A DNA stretch of 64,000 bases, from positions 310,001 through 374,000 of the forward strand of contig NZ_JAPDRA010000001.1 of the NCBI RefSeq assembly GCF_026013525.1, read 5' to 3'. This DNA is from Sphingomonas canadensis (GTDB lineage Bacteria > Pseudomonadota > Alphaproteobacteria > Sphingomonadales > Sphingomonadaceae). A model generated the notes under the pieces. It made no database searches, was not told where the DNA came from, and worked only from the letters and a program-made list of their open reading frames with translations. Below are positions 42,687 to 50,415 of this stretch, piece by piece; the first letter of the stretch is position 1; each line of letters begins with the position of its first letter. The position numbers and the translations under genes were made by a program.

Positions 42687-44155
42687 CCCCGCGTCTCGCG
42701 CCGCACGATGCGCGCCAGATCGCGCGCCAGGCTGGTCAGCTCCGACGCGGTCTGCAGGATCTGGCCCGAACTGGCCTCGGACTCGGTCGCCGCCTGGGCC
42801 ACGTTGGAGGTGGCGATGTTGACCTGCTCCACCGCGGTCGATTGCTGCTTGGTCGAAAGCTCAATCTCGCGCGCGGCGTCGGTCGTCGTCTCGATCATGC
42901 CCGCGATCTCGCGGAACGATGTGGCGACGGCCTCGAACTGGCGCGATCCGGCATCGACCGCCTTGGAGCCCGTCTCGGTCGCCATCACCGTCGTGTTCAC
43001 GGCGGCGCGCATGTCGTCGATCAGGCTGCGGATCTCCTTGGTCGAATCGGCGACGCGATCGGAGAGCTTGCGGATCTCGTCCGCCACCACCGAGAAACGC
43101 TTGCCCGCATCGCCCGCGCCGGCGGCCTCGATCGTGGCGTTGATCGCCAGGATGTTGCTCTGCTCCGCCAGCTCGGAGACGATGTCGAGCACCGCGCCGA
43201 TCTGTTGCGACTTGCGGCCGAGATCGAGCATGTGCTCGACGATCTGGTCCACCTGGCGGCGGATGCCGGAGATCGAAGCGTTGGCGGTTTCGACCGCCTT
43301 GTCGCCGTCGCGCGAGGTGGCGGCGGTGTCCTCCGCCACCTGCGCGACACGCTGCGCGCTCTCCGCGATCTGGCGCGAGGTGGCGATCAGCTCGCGGATC
43401 GTGGTGGCGATCTCGTTCATCGCGCCGGCCTGTTCGCGCGCGCTCGCCACCTGCTGGTTGGCGGCCGCCTGCAGCTCCGCCGACGAGCTTTCGACATGAC
43501 CGACCGCGCTGCCGATCCGGCGGGTGAGCATGCGGATCGTGAACCAGCCGATCGCCACCACGAGCACCAGGCCCAGCACGCTGCCGCCCACGATCGTCCA
43601 TTCGGTCCAGGACGCGCTGGAGGCGGCCGCGGCGGCACGGCGGGCGAGCAACGCCTCCTCCTCCCGATCGGCATCGGCGACGATCGCGCGGATGCGGTCC
43701 ATCGCCTGCTTCCCCTCCCCGGTGCGGACCGCGGCGATGCCGGCCTGGACGCCGCCCTCGCGCCGGGCCGCCAGGGCGCGCTCCGATATCGCGATGCGCT
43801 GCTCGATCAGCGGGGCGAGATCGGCGAACCGGCGCTGCTGTACGGGATTGTCTGCGGTGAGCGTCCGCAGCCGGGCCAGCGTGTCGCGCACCCCCGCCTG
43901 CGCGCCTTCGTGCAGGGTAAGGTGCGCCTCGTCGCCGGAGATCACGAAGCCGCGGACGCTGGTTTCCACATCGGTCATCTTCGCGACGAGATTGACCAGC
44001 TCGCGCCGCACGTCATGCGTGTGGGTCACCAGCGCGCCGTCCTCGACTAGGTTGACCGTGCTGCGAAAGCCGACGGCGGCGACCAGCAGGAGGATCGCCC
44101 CGGCCACGGCATAGCCGACCGCCAGGATCCGCCCGAACGTCCAGTCCTTCATCAT
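42683..44155 (-). CDS. Methyl-accepting chemotaxis protein (no HAMP)
   Basis: Inner-membrane receptor of 490 aa. TM1 lies at about 10-31, followed by a helical CHASE3-like periplasmic domain of about 150 residues (VEDGALVTHTHDVRRELVNL, DVETSVRGFVISGDEAHLTL), TM2 at about 186-210, and the cytoplasmic signalling coiled coil. The conserved tip reads SELAEQSNILAINATIEAAG. No HAMP domain is recognisable between TM2 and the signalling helices, which is unusual. The first of two adjacent ATGs is used, overlapping the cheW stop (ATGA). WspA equivalent. Confidence 0.92.
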   Translation of the reverse strand: MMKDWTFGRILAVGYAVAGAILLLVAAVGFRSTVNLVEDGALVTHTHDVRRELVNLVAKMTDVETSVRGFVISGDEAHLTLHEGAQAGVRDTLARLRTLTADNPVQQRRFADLAPLIEQRIAISERALAARREGGVQAGIAAVRTGEGKQAMDRIRAIVADADREEEALLARRAAAAASSASWTEWTIVGGSVLGLVLVVAIGWFTIRMLTRRIGSAVGHVESSSAELQAAANQQVASAREQAGAMNEIATTIRELIATSRQIAESAQRVAQVAEDTAATSRDGDKAVETANASISGIRRQVDQIVEHMLDLGRKSQQIGAVLDIVSELAEQSNILAINATIEAAGAGDAGKRFSVVADEIRKLSDRVADSTKEIRSLIDDMRAAVNTTVMATETGSKAVDAGSRQFEAVATSFREIAGMIETTTDAAREIELSTKQQSTAVEQVNIATSNVAQAATESEASSGQILQTASELTSLARDLARIVRRETRG

Positions 44156-44682
44156 CTCTCCCTCTCCCGGTTGGCGCGATCGGCGCGCGCGGCCAGCATC
44201 TCGGCCAGCACGGCGAGCCGCAGGATCGGGCAGCGCCCGGCCCCCGCCATCGCCGCAGTGCCGCCGAGCCACGGCTCCTGCCCGCCATCACCCGCCACGA
44301 TGTCGCCGGGGGCGATGCCGCGATATCCCTCCAGCATGTCGAACGCGAAACCCAGCGGCACCGGCCCGGCGGCCAGCACGATCCAGCGCTGGTCCTCCGC
44401 GCCTGCCGCACCGCCCAGCAATGCGGCCAGGCCGAACACCGGCACCGGCTCCCCGCGGATGCCCGCCAGGCCGAGAAGCTCGTGCGCCGTGCTGGGCAAC
44501 GGGGCGATGGTGCAGCCGGCATGGACCCCGGCGACCTCCGCCAGCGCGACCAGATAGGGCTGCCCGGCAACGCCGATATGCAGGAAGGGCTCGGGCCGCT
44601 CCGGCCGCCCGGGCGGCGGCTCCGCAAAGACGCGATCGAACGCCGCGCGCAGATCGCCCGCGCTGCCCCCGCCGCCGCTCAT
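44152..44682 (-). CDS. cheW: CheW-type coupling protein (second copy)
   Basis: A 176-aa CheW-domain protein linking receptor and kinase (WspD-like position, after cheR). The SH3-like fold is visible from FLHIGVAGQPYLVALAEVAG to LRLAVLAEMLA, with IRGEPVPVFGLAALLGG as the conserved CheW core. An extra N-terminal segment of about 30 residues is proline-rich. ATG 44682 overlaps the cheR stop. The long open frame upstream is the antisense-phase shadow of cheR. Confidence 0.88.
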   Translation of the reverse strand: MSGGGGSAGDLRAAFDRVFAEPPPGRPERPEPFLHIGVAGQPYLVALAEVAGVHAGCTIAPLPSTAHELLGLAGIRGEPVPVFGLAALLGGAAGAEDQRWIVLAAGPVPLGFAFDMLEGYRGIAPGDIVAGDGGQEPWLGGTAAMAGAGRCPILRLAVLAEMLAARADRANRERER

Positions 44683-46181
44683 CGCGGCGCCCCGCACGCC
44701 GCCAGCTCGGCACTGCACAGCGCGGTAAGCGCCGCCCGGCCAAAGCCCCCGGCGAACAGGTGGAAGCGAACGCCATCCTCGCCATCCAGCAGCAGCAGCG
44801 CCTGCTCCAGATTGGCGCGCGCTTCGTCGATGCGGCCCGCACGGCGCGCGAGCAGGCCCAGGTGGAGCCTCGGCATGGCGAAGCCCGGATCGATATAGGC
44901 GGCGATGCGATCGTGCCGGGCCGCGCCCTCCGGATCGCCGCGATTCTCGTGGCACAGCGCCAGCAGATGGTGCGCACCCGCGTTGAAATCGTCGAGCGCC
45001 AGCAGCTCGGCGCAGATCCGCTCGGCCGCGGGGATGTTGCCGCCATGGGTCTGGAGAATCGCGGCGAGCAGCAGCGCCTCGGGCGCGCGCGCCTGATCGG
45101 CGGTGAGCCCGCCCAGCACGGTCGCGGCATCGTCGAACCGTTCGTGCGCCAGCAGCTCGGCGGCGGCATGCAGCCCGTCCCAGCCGCGGGCCGGCTGCGG
45201 CGCCGGGCGGCGCGCGGGGCGCTTGAGCGGCCGACCGGGGGGCGGCGGCGCATCGGATACCAGGTGCGGCACCGCAGCCGCGGGCGCCTCCGCAGACGGC
45301 AGCGGATACGGCTGGCGGAACGGCGCATCCGGCGGGGGCGGGAGCCGCGCACCATCCTTGAGCCGGTAGTAGAAGGCGTCGCCGGTATGGCAGATCTGGA
45401 ACCCGGTGGTCAGGCCCCGCAGCGTTTCCGCATAGCCCAGGAACAGATATCCGCCCGGGGCCAGGCTCTGCGCCATCCGCGCCACCACCGCCCGGGCCGT
45501 GGCCGGCGGGAAATACATCAGCACGTTGCGGCAGAAGATGACGTCGAACCGCCCGGTGGCCCAGAAGGCGGGATCGTCCGCGACCAGGTTCCGCTCCTCG
45601 AAGCCGACCAGGCGGCGGACGGCGGGGATCAGCACGGAATCGCCGCCGTCGCGCCGGAAGAGCTGATTGCGCAGCTCGGGCGGCGTCTGGCGCAGCGACC
45701 ATTCCGAATAGCGGCCCGCCTCCGCCTTGCGGAGCATCGCTGGGTTCACGTCGATCCCCAGTATCCCGATCGCGCGGCCGGCCAGCGCCGGGCTCTCGCG
45801 GGCGCAGGCGGCGAGCGTATAGGGCTCCTCGCCTGAGGCGCAGCCGGCGGAGAGGATGCTGAGTGCCCGTCCCTCCGCCGCCGCCGCGCGCGCGCGATCG
45901 GGCAGCACGATCTCCGCGAACGCCTGGATCTGGCCGGGATGGCGGAAGAAGCTGGTTTCGGTGACGGTCAGCTCCTGCGCCAGCGCACGCAGTTCCGCAG
46001 CGCCGGGAGCGCCTTCGAGCCAGGCGAGATAGGCGGCCTCTGCCAGCCCGCTGGCGCGCATTCGCCGCGCCAGCACCCCGGCCAGCCCGCCGCTGCGCCC
46101 CGTGTCGAAGTCCAGCCCGATCCATCGCCGCACGGCGCGGCGGAACCGCTCGATATCCGGCGCGGCCGCAACCGCGCTCAC
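44679..46181 (-). CDS. cheR: CheR methyltransferase with C-terminal TPR region
   Basis: A 500-aa receptor methyltransferase. An N-terminal helical CheR_N domain (about 10-75) precedes the SAM-binding domain: ELTVTETSFFRHPGQIQAFA, LSAGCASGEEPYTLAACARE, GILGIDVNPAMLRKAEAGRY, FDVIFCRNVLMYFPPATA. After a proline-rich linker (about 285-330) the C-terminal region resembles tetratricopeptide repeats (AAELLAHERFDDAATVLGGL, HHLLALCHENRGDPEGAARH). CheR-TPR fusions are typical of WspC-type proteins. GTG start overlaps the first cheW stop. Confidence 0.92.
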   Translation of the reverse strand: MSAVAAAPDIERFRRAVRRWIGLDFDTGRSGGLAGVLARRMRASGLAEAAYLAWLEGAPGAAELRALAQELTVTETSFFRHPGQIQAFAEIVLPDRARAAAAEGRALSILSAGCASGEEPYTLAACARESPALAGRAIGILGIDVNPAMLRKAEAGRYSEWSLRQTPPELRNQLFRRDGGDSVLIPAVRRLVGFEERNLVADDPAFWATGRFDVIFCRNVLMYFPPATARAVVARMAQSLAPGGYLFLGYAETLRGLTTGFQICHTGDAFYYRLKDGARLPPPPDAPFRQPYPLPSAEAPAAAVPHLVSDAPPPPGRPLKRPARRPAPQPARGWDGLHAAAELLAHERFDDAATVLGGLTADQARAPEALLLAAILQTHGGNIPAAERICAELLALDDFNAGAHHLLALCHENRGDPEGAARHDRIAAYIDPGFAMPRLHLGLLARRAGRIDEARANLEQALLLLDGEDGVRFHLFAGGFGRAALTALCSAELAACGAPR

Positions 46182-46639
46182 CGCGGCGCCTCAGGCGCGA
46201 GCACGCCACGCATCCGGCCGGTCACGGTACGGCCGAGCTCGAGCAGGTTGAGCAGATCGGAATCGAGCGATCCGATCGCCGATACGACGTCGCGCCCCGC
46301 CCCGCGCAGCAGGCGCGGCAGCCGCCCGAACGCATCCGGCGCGATCTCTCGCACGCCCAAAACCGATTCCACCGCCAGCGCCACCGCGCCGCCGCCGGAC
46401 CGCAGCGAGACGTAACGGGTGAAGGCGGGCGCTCCCCCCTCGCCCAGCAGTGCGCCTGCATCGGCGACCGGCACCGGCTCCCCGCGAATCCGCGCGACAC
46501 CGATCAGGAAGGGCGGCATGTCCGGCAGCGTTTCGGCGGGCAGGGGCCGCATCACCTCGCGCAGCGCCGCCAGCGGCAACGCGCAAAGCCTTGCCCGAGC
46601 CCGGAAGAGCAGCGTTCGATTATCGCGCTCATCATGCAC
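46178..46639 (-). CDS. cheW: CheW-type coupling protein (first gene of operon)
   Basis: A CheW-domain protein of 153 aa if it starts at the GTG at 46639 (HDERDNRTLLFRARARLCAL), which has GGGAG 9 bases upstream. An ATG 18 codons earlier (46693) is the alternative. The core ARIRGEPVPVADAGALLGEG and LESVLGVREI-type strands fit CheW. As the first gene of the run it defines the operon start; the roughly 400 bases upstream should hold its promoter. WspB equivalent. Confidence 0.8.
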   Translation of the reverse strand: MHDERDNRTLLFRARARLCALPLAALREVMRPLPAETLPDMPPFLIGVARIRGEPVPVADAGALLGEGGAPAFTRYVSLRSGGGAVALAVESVLGVREIAPDAFGRLPRLLRGAGRDVVSAIGSLDSDLLNLLELGRTVTGRMRGVLAPEAPR

Positions 46640-47046
46640 CCGACGCACTCCCGTCTCCCGGCGGACGGATGCGACCGATCGCAGCAGGCGCATCACACAG
46701 CCGCTACACCTCCCCTGCAAGCAATCGCGAGAGAGACGCCGCCTGTAGACGCGATAGTTCGCCAGAGATGTTGCGAAGGCAAGCGAAATTGAACTTCCGC
46801 GCGTTAACCCTATGACGCGGCCTCGTTTCCTATTGCATCGCAACATGCTTCCGGAGCCGGTACTTGCATCATGGTGACGGGCGCACCGGTGATTGCCGGA
46901 TTGTTTCCAATTATTGCTGCCGTGCGGCATTCAACTGCGCCGTGCGCACGCCAAGCTGGACAAGGGCGGGGAAGCGCAGGCCTTCTGATCGCGGCGGCGC
47001 GCACCTACATCGGCTTACGGACGCAACCGCGTCCGGAGCGAGGACC
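46640..47046. other. Divergent intergenic region cheW / trxC
   Basis: About 400 bases separate the chemosensory operon (leftward) from trxC (rightward). No coding sequence is convincing: the open frames present lack family similarity and good starts. Promoters for both directions must lie here, but no strong -35/-10 or sigma-54 match is evident. Confidence 0.5.
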
Positions 47047-47490
47047 ATGACCGGAACCGAGATCGTCATCTGCCCCGATTGCGCCACCGCCAACCGGCTC
47101 CCTGCCGGGCGGCTGGACGAGGCGCCCAAATGCGGGCGCTGCGGCAAGCCGCTGTTCGCCGCGCGACCCGTGGCGCTGGACGGCGCCGGGTTCGATCGGC
47201 TGATGCGGCTGGGCACGCTGCCGGTGCTGGTCGATTACTGGGCGGGCTGGTGCGGACCGTGCCGCGCGATGGCGCCGCAGTTCGAGGCGGCGGCGGCCGA
47301 GCTGGAGCCCCGCGTCCGGCTGGCCAAGGTCGACGTGGATGCCGAGGCGGCGCTGGCGGCCCGCCAGGGCATCCAGTCGATGCCCACGCTGGCGCTCTAC
47401 CAGGGCGGGCGCGAGATCGCCCGGCGATCGGGGCTGATCGACCGGGCGTCGCTCGTGCGCTGGGTGCAGTCGGCGCTGCCCCGGCGCTGA
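47047..47490 (+). CDS. trxC: Thioredoxin 2 (zinc-finger thioredoxin)
   Basis: Cytoplasmic disulfide reductase of 147 aa. The N-terminal zinc ribbon has two CxxC pairs (CPDC near 11 and CGRC near 32). The thioredoxin fold follows with the active site WAGWCGPCRAMAPQF and the cis-proline in IQSMPTLALY. The length and two-domain layout are those of TrxC, which is linked to oxidative-stress defence in characterised bacteria. It stands alone, convergent with the cyd operon. Confidence 0.95.
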   Translation: MTGTEIVICPDCATANRLPAGRLDEAPKCGRCGKPLFAARPVALDGAGFDRLMRLGTLPVLVDYWAGWCGPCRAMAPQFEAAAAELEPRVRLAKVDVDAEAALAARQGIQSMPTLALYQGGREIARRSGLIDRASLVRWVQSALPRR

Positions 47491-47494
47491 AGCA

Positions 47495-47596
47495 TCACTC
47501 CTCGCCGGGGATCGAATGGACCTCGTGCCACAGCCCGTTGAGGATCGCGAAGGCGACCGCCAGGCCGAGGCCGAGCACCCAGGAGAAATACCACAT
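47495..47596 (-). CDS. cydX: CydX, small subunit of cytochrome bd oxidase
   Basis: A 33-aa single-pass membrane peptide, MWYFSWVLGLGLAVAFAILN followed by GLWHEVHSIPGEE. MWYFSWxLG is the hallmark of CydX/YbgT, which stabilises the haem site of the CydAB complex. It lies 11 bases after cydB on the same strand. It is shorter than usual annotation cut-offs and easily missed. Confidence 0.93.
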   Translation of the reverse strand: MWYFSWVLGLGLAVAFAILNGLWHEVHSIPGEE

Positions 47597-47607
47597 GGCC
47601 TGGCTCC

Positions 47608-48756
47608 TCAATAAAAGTCGGGGTTGGAACGCACTTCGGCGGTGGTCACCCGTCCGAACATCACCTTGAACGCCCAGCTCGTGTAGATCAGCACGATCGG
47701 CAGGAACACCAGCGTCACCAGAAGCATGATGAACAGCGTCAGGTGGCTGGAGGAGGCGTTCCACACCGTCAGGCTGGAATTGGCGTCGATCGAGCTCGGC
47801 AGGATGAACGGGAACATCGACGCGCCAACGCTGGCGATGATGCCCACCGTCGCCGCGCTCGATCCCGCGAACACCAGCGGATGATTGCGCCGCGAAATGC
47901 CCAGCCAGGCGATCAGCGGCCCGGCAAAGCCCAGGACCGGCGCCGCCCACATCCACGGATAGGTGGCATAATTGGCCAGCCACCCGCCCGCCGCATGCAC
48001 CGCGGTGGTGCGCAGCGGATTGGAGGGGCCGAGCGGATCGGGAACGCTGGTGATGCGATAACCCATGTCGGTGAAGGCCAGCATCGCGAAGCCCGCCGCA
48101 TAGAACAGGATCGCCGCCACCGCCGCGACCTTGCCGAAACGCTGCGCGCGCGCCAGCACCGGGCCGTCCTCGACCTTGAGCGACAGCCAGCCGGCGCCGT
48201 GCAGCACCAGCATCGCCACCGAGGTGAGCCCCGCCACCAGCGTGAAGGGCGTGAACAGGCCGAGCAGGCCGCCCTCGTAGCTGAGCCGCAGGTCGGTATC
48301 GAAGCGGAAGGGCGCGCCCGTCAGCACATTGCCCACCGCCACGCCGAACACCAGCGCGGGCACGAACCCGCCGACGAACAACGCCCAGTCCCAACCCGCG
48401 CGCCACGCGGCGCCGCCGCGCTTCGACCGGTATTTGAAGCCCACGGGCCGCAGGATCAGCGCGCTCAGCACCAGGAACATCGCCAGGTAGAAGCCCGAGA
48501 AGCTGACCGCATAGACGAACGGCCAGGCTGCGAAGATCGCGCCGCCGCCCAGGATCAGCCACACCTGATTGCCTTCCCAGGTGGGCGCGACCGAGTTGAT
48601 CACCATCCGCCGCTCCTCATCGCCCCTGGCAACCCAGGGGAGCAGCGCCATCGCGCCGAGATCGAAGCCGTCGGTGAGCGCGAAGCCGATCAGCAGCACG
48701 CCCATCAGCGCCCACCAGATCACCCGCAGCGTCTCATAGTCGAGAGGGATATCCAT
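47608..48756 (-). CDS. cydB: Cytochrome bd ubiquinol oxidase subunit II
   Basis: A 382-aa polytopic membrane subunit. The N-terminal signature is ETLRVIWWALMGVLLIGFAL and FDLGAMALLPWVARGDEERR, followed by SVAPTWEGNQVWLILGGGAI, both diagnostic of CydB. With CydA and CydX it forms the high-affinity terminal oxidase that reduces O2 with quinol electrons and works at low oxygen. It follows cydA with a 12-base gap. Confidence 0.97.
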   Translation of the reverse strand: MDIPLDYETLRVIWWALMGVLLIGFALTDGFDLGAMALLPWVARGDEERRMVINSVAPTWEGNQVWLILGGGAIFAAWPFVYAVSFSGFYLAMFLVLSALILRPVGFKYRSKRGGAAWRAGWDWALFVGGFVPALVFGVAVGNVLTGAPFRFDTDLRLSYEGGLLGLFTPFTLVAGLTSVAMLVLHGAGWLSLKVEDGPVLARAQRFGKVAAVAAILFYAAGFAMLAFTDMGYRITSVPDPLGPSNPLRTTAVHAAGGWLANYATYPWMWAAPVLGFAGPLIAWLGISRRNHPLVFAGSSAATVGIIASVGASMFPFILPSSIDANSSLTVWNASSSHLTLFIMLLVTLVFLPIVLIYTSWAFKVMFGRVTTAEVRSNPDFY

Positions 48757-48768
48757 TGCAGTCGCTCC

Positions 48769-50346
48769 TTATTCGGCCGCGATCGGCGCATAGCCGCCGG
48801 CGGGCGCGGGGCCATCGGCATCGCCGGGCTCCGCGATCGGCTCCGGACCCTTGCGGATCGATTCGAGCATCAGCCGCACCTCGACGATGGCCAGCGTGCC
48901 ATAGAGCAGCGTGAAGCCCGCGATCGTGGTCCATAGCTGCGCCACGCTCAGGTCCGACGCGGCCAGGAAGGTGGGCAGCACGCCTTCGATCGCCCAGGGC
49001 TGGCGCCCGATCTCCGCCAGGATCCAGCCCAGCTCGGCCGCGATCCACGGCAGCGGGATGATCAGCAGCGCGATCCGCAGGAACCAGCGCCGCCCGAACT
49101 GCCGCCGGGTCGCGAAATAGAAGGCGGCGGCGAAGAAGGCGACGAAGAAGAAACCCAGCCCCGCCATCGCGCGGAAGACCCAGAACATCGCCGGCACGTT
49201 GGGCACGGTGCTCCACGCCGCCTTGTCCACCGCCGCGGCATCGGCCTTGCGCGGATCGGCGACGAAGCGCTTGAGCAGCAGCGCATAGCCCAGGTTCGCC
49301 TTGTTCTCCTCGAACGCGGCGCGCGCGGCGGGATTGCCCGCGTCGGTCTTCAGCGTCTCCACCGCGTCATAGGCGATGATGCCGCTGCCGATCTTCACCT
49401 TCGCCTGATCGACCAGTTCCGTAATGCCGGTCACCTCGCCGGTCAGGCTGCGCGTGGCGATCAGGCCCAGGACATAGGGGACCTTGACCTCATAATGGGT
49501 CTCGCGATCCACGTTGCTGGGAATGCCGAAGGCGGCGAAGCCGGCCGGGGCGGGCTCCGTGTGCCACATCGCCTCGATCGCGGCGAGCTTCATCTTCTGG
49601 TTGTCGGTCAGCGCATAGCCGCTCTCGTCGCCCAGCACGACGACCGACAGCGAGGAGGCGAGGCCGAACGCCGCCGCCACCGTGAACGAACGGCGCGCCA
49701 GCGGCATCCACTTGCCCTTCAGCAGGAACCAGGCCGACACGCCCAGCACGAACACCGAAGCGGTGACATAGCCGGCGCTGACCGTGTGGACGAACTTTGC
49801 CTGCGCAACCGGGTTGAACAGCACGGCGCCGAAATCGGCGACCTCCATGCGCATCGTTTCCGGATTGAACACGGCGCCCGCGGGATGCTGCATCCAGCCG
49901 TTGGCGATCAGGATCCACAGCGCCGACAGGTTCGATCCCAGCGCCACCATGAAGGTGACGAACAGGTGCGCCTGCTTCGACATCTTGTCCCAGCCGAAGA
50001 ACATCAGCCCGACGAAGGTGGCCTCGAGGAAGAAGGCCATCAGCCCCTCGATCGCCAGCGGGGCGCCGAAAATGTCGCCCACATAATGCGAATAATAGGC
50101 CCAGTTGGTGCCGAACTGGAACTCCATGGTGATGCCGGTGGCGACGCCCAGCACGAAATTGATCCCGAACAGCTTGGCCCAGAAGCGCGTCACCTGCCGC
50201 CACACCGGGCGGTTGGTCATCACATAGAGGCTCTCCATGATGACCAGCAGGAACGACAGGCCGAGCGTGAGCGGCACGAACAGGAAGTGATAGAGCGCGG
50301 TTAGCGCGAACTGGAGCCGCGACAGCTCAATGACGGCCATATCCAT
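48769..50346 (-). CDS. cydA: Cytochrome bd ubiquinol oxidase subunit I
   Basis: A 525-aa haem-bearing subunit. The haem-ligand histidine near residue 20 is in LYHFLFVPLTLGLSFLLVIM. Other landmarks are FWAKLFGINFVLGVATGITM (haem b region), GRQPWAIEGVLPTFLAASDL (the conserved GRQPW) and a quinol-binding Q-loop between about residues 245 and 380. The ATG at 50346 is the first gene of cydABX. It is divergent from cydDC, with only 69 bases between start codons, so both promoters are compact and probably co-regulated. Confidence 0.97.
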   Translation of the reverse strand: MDMAVIELSRLQFALTALYHFLFVPLTLGLSFLLVIMESLYVMTNRPVWRQVTRFWAKLFGINFVLGVATGITMEFQFGTNWAYYSHYVGDIFGAPLAIEGLMAFFLEATFVGLMFFGWDKMSKQAHLFVTFMVALGSNLSALWILIANGWMQHPAGAVFNPETMRMEVADFGAVLFNPVAQAKFVHTVSAGYVTASVFVLGVSAWFLLKGKWMPLARRSFTVAAAFGLASSLSVVVLGDESGYALTDNQKMKLAAIEAMWHTEPAPAGFAAFGIPSNVDRETHYEVKVPYVLGLIATRSLTGEVTGITELVDQAKVKIGSGIIAYDAVETLKTDAGNPAARAAFEENKANLGYALLLKRFVADPRKADAAAVDKAAWSTVPNVPAMFWVFRAMAGLGFFFVAFFAAAFYFATRRQFGRRWFLRIALLIIPLPWIAAELGWILAEIGRQPWAIEGVLPTFLAASDLSVAQLWTTIAGFTLLYGTLAIVEVRLMLESIRKGPEPIAEPGDADGPAPAGGYAPIAAE

Positions 50347-50415
50347 CGCGAAGGTCCTTCTCTAAGGCTCTGCCTTCCCTTCACCGAGGGGAGGATAGTT
50401 CGTAGTTTCGCATCT

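Noticed and set aside
44152..46209. 685-aa frame suggesting a CheR-CheW fusion
   Set aside because: The upstream part is out of frame with cheR; the CheW protein has its own ATG at 44682 overlapping the cheR stop.
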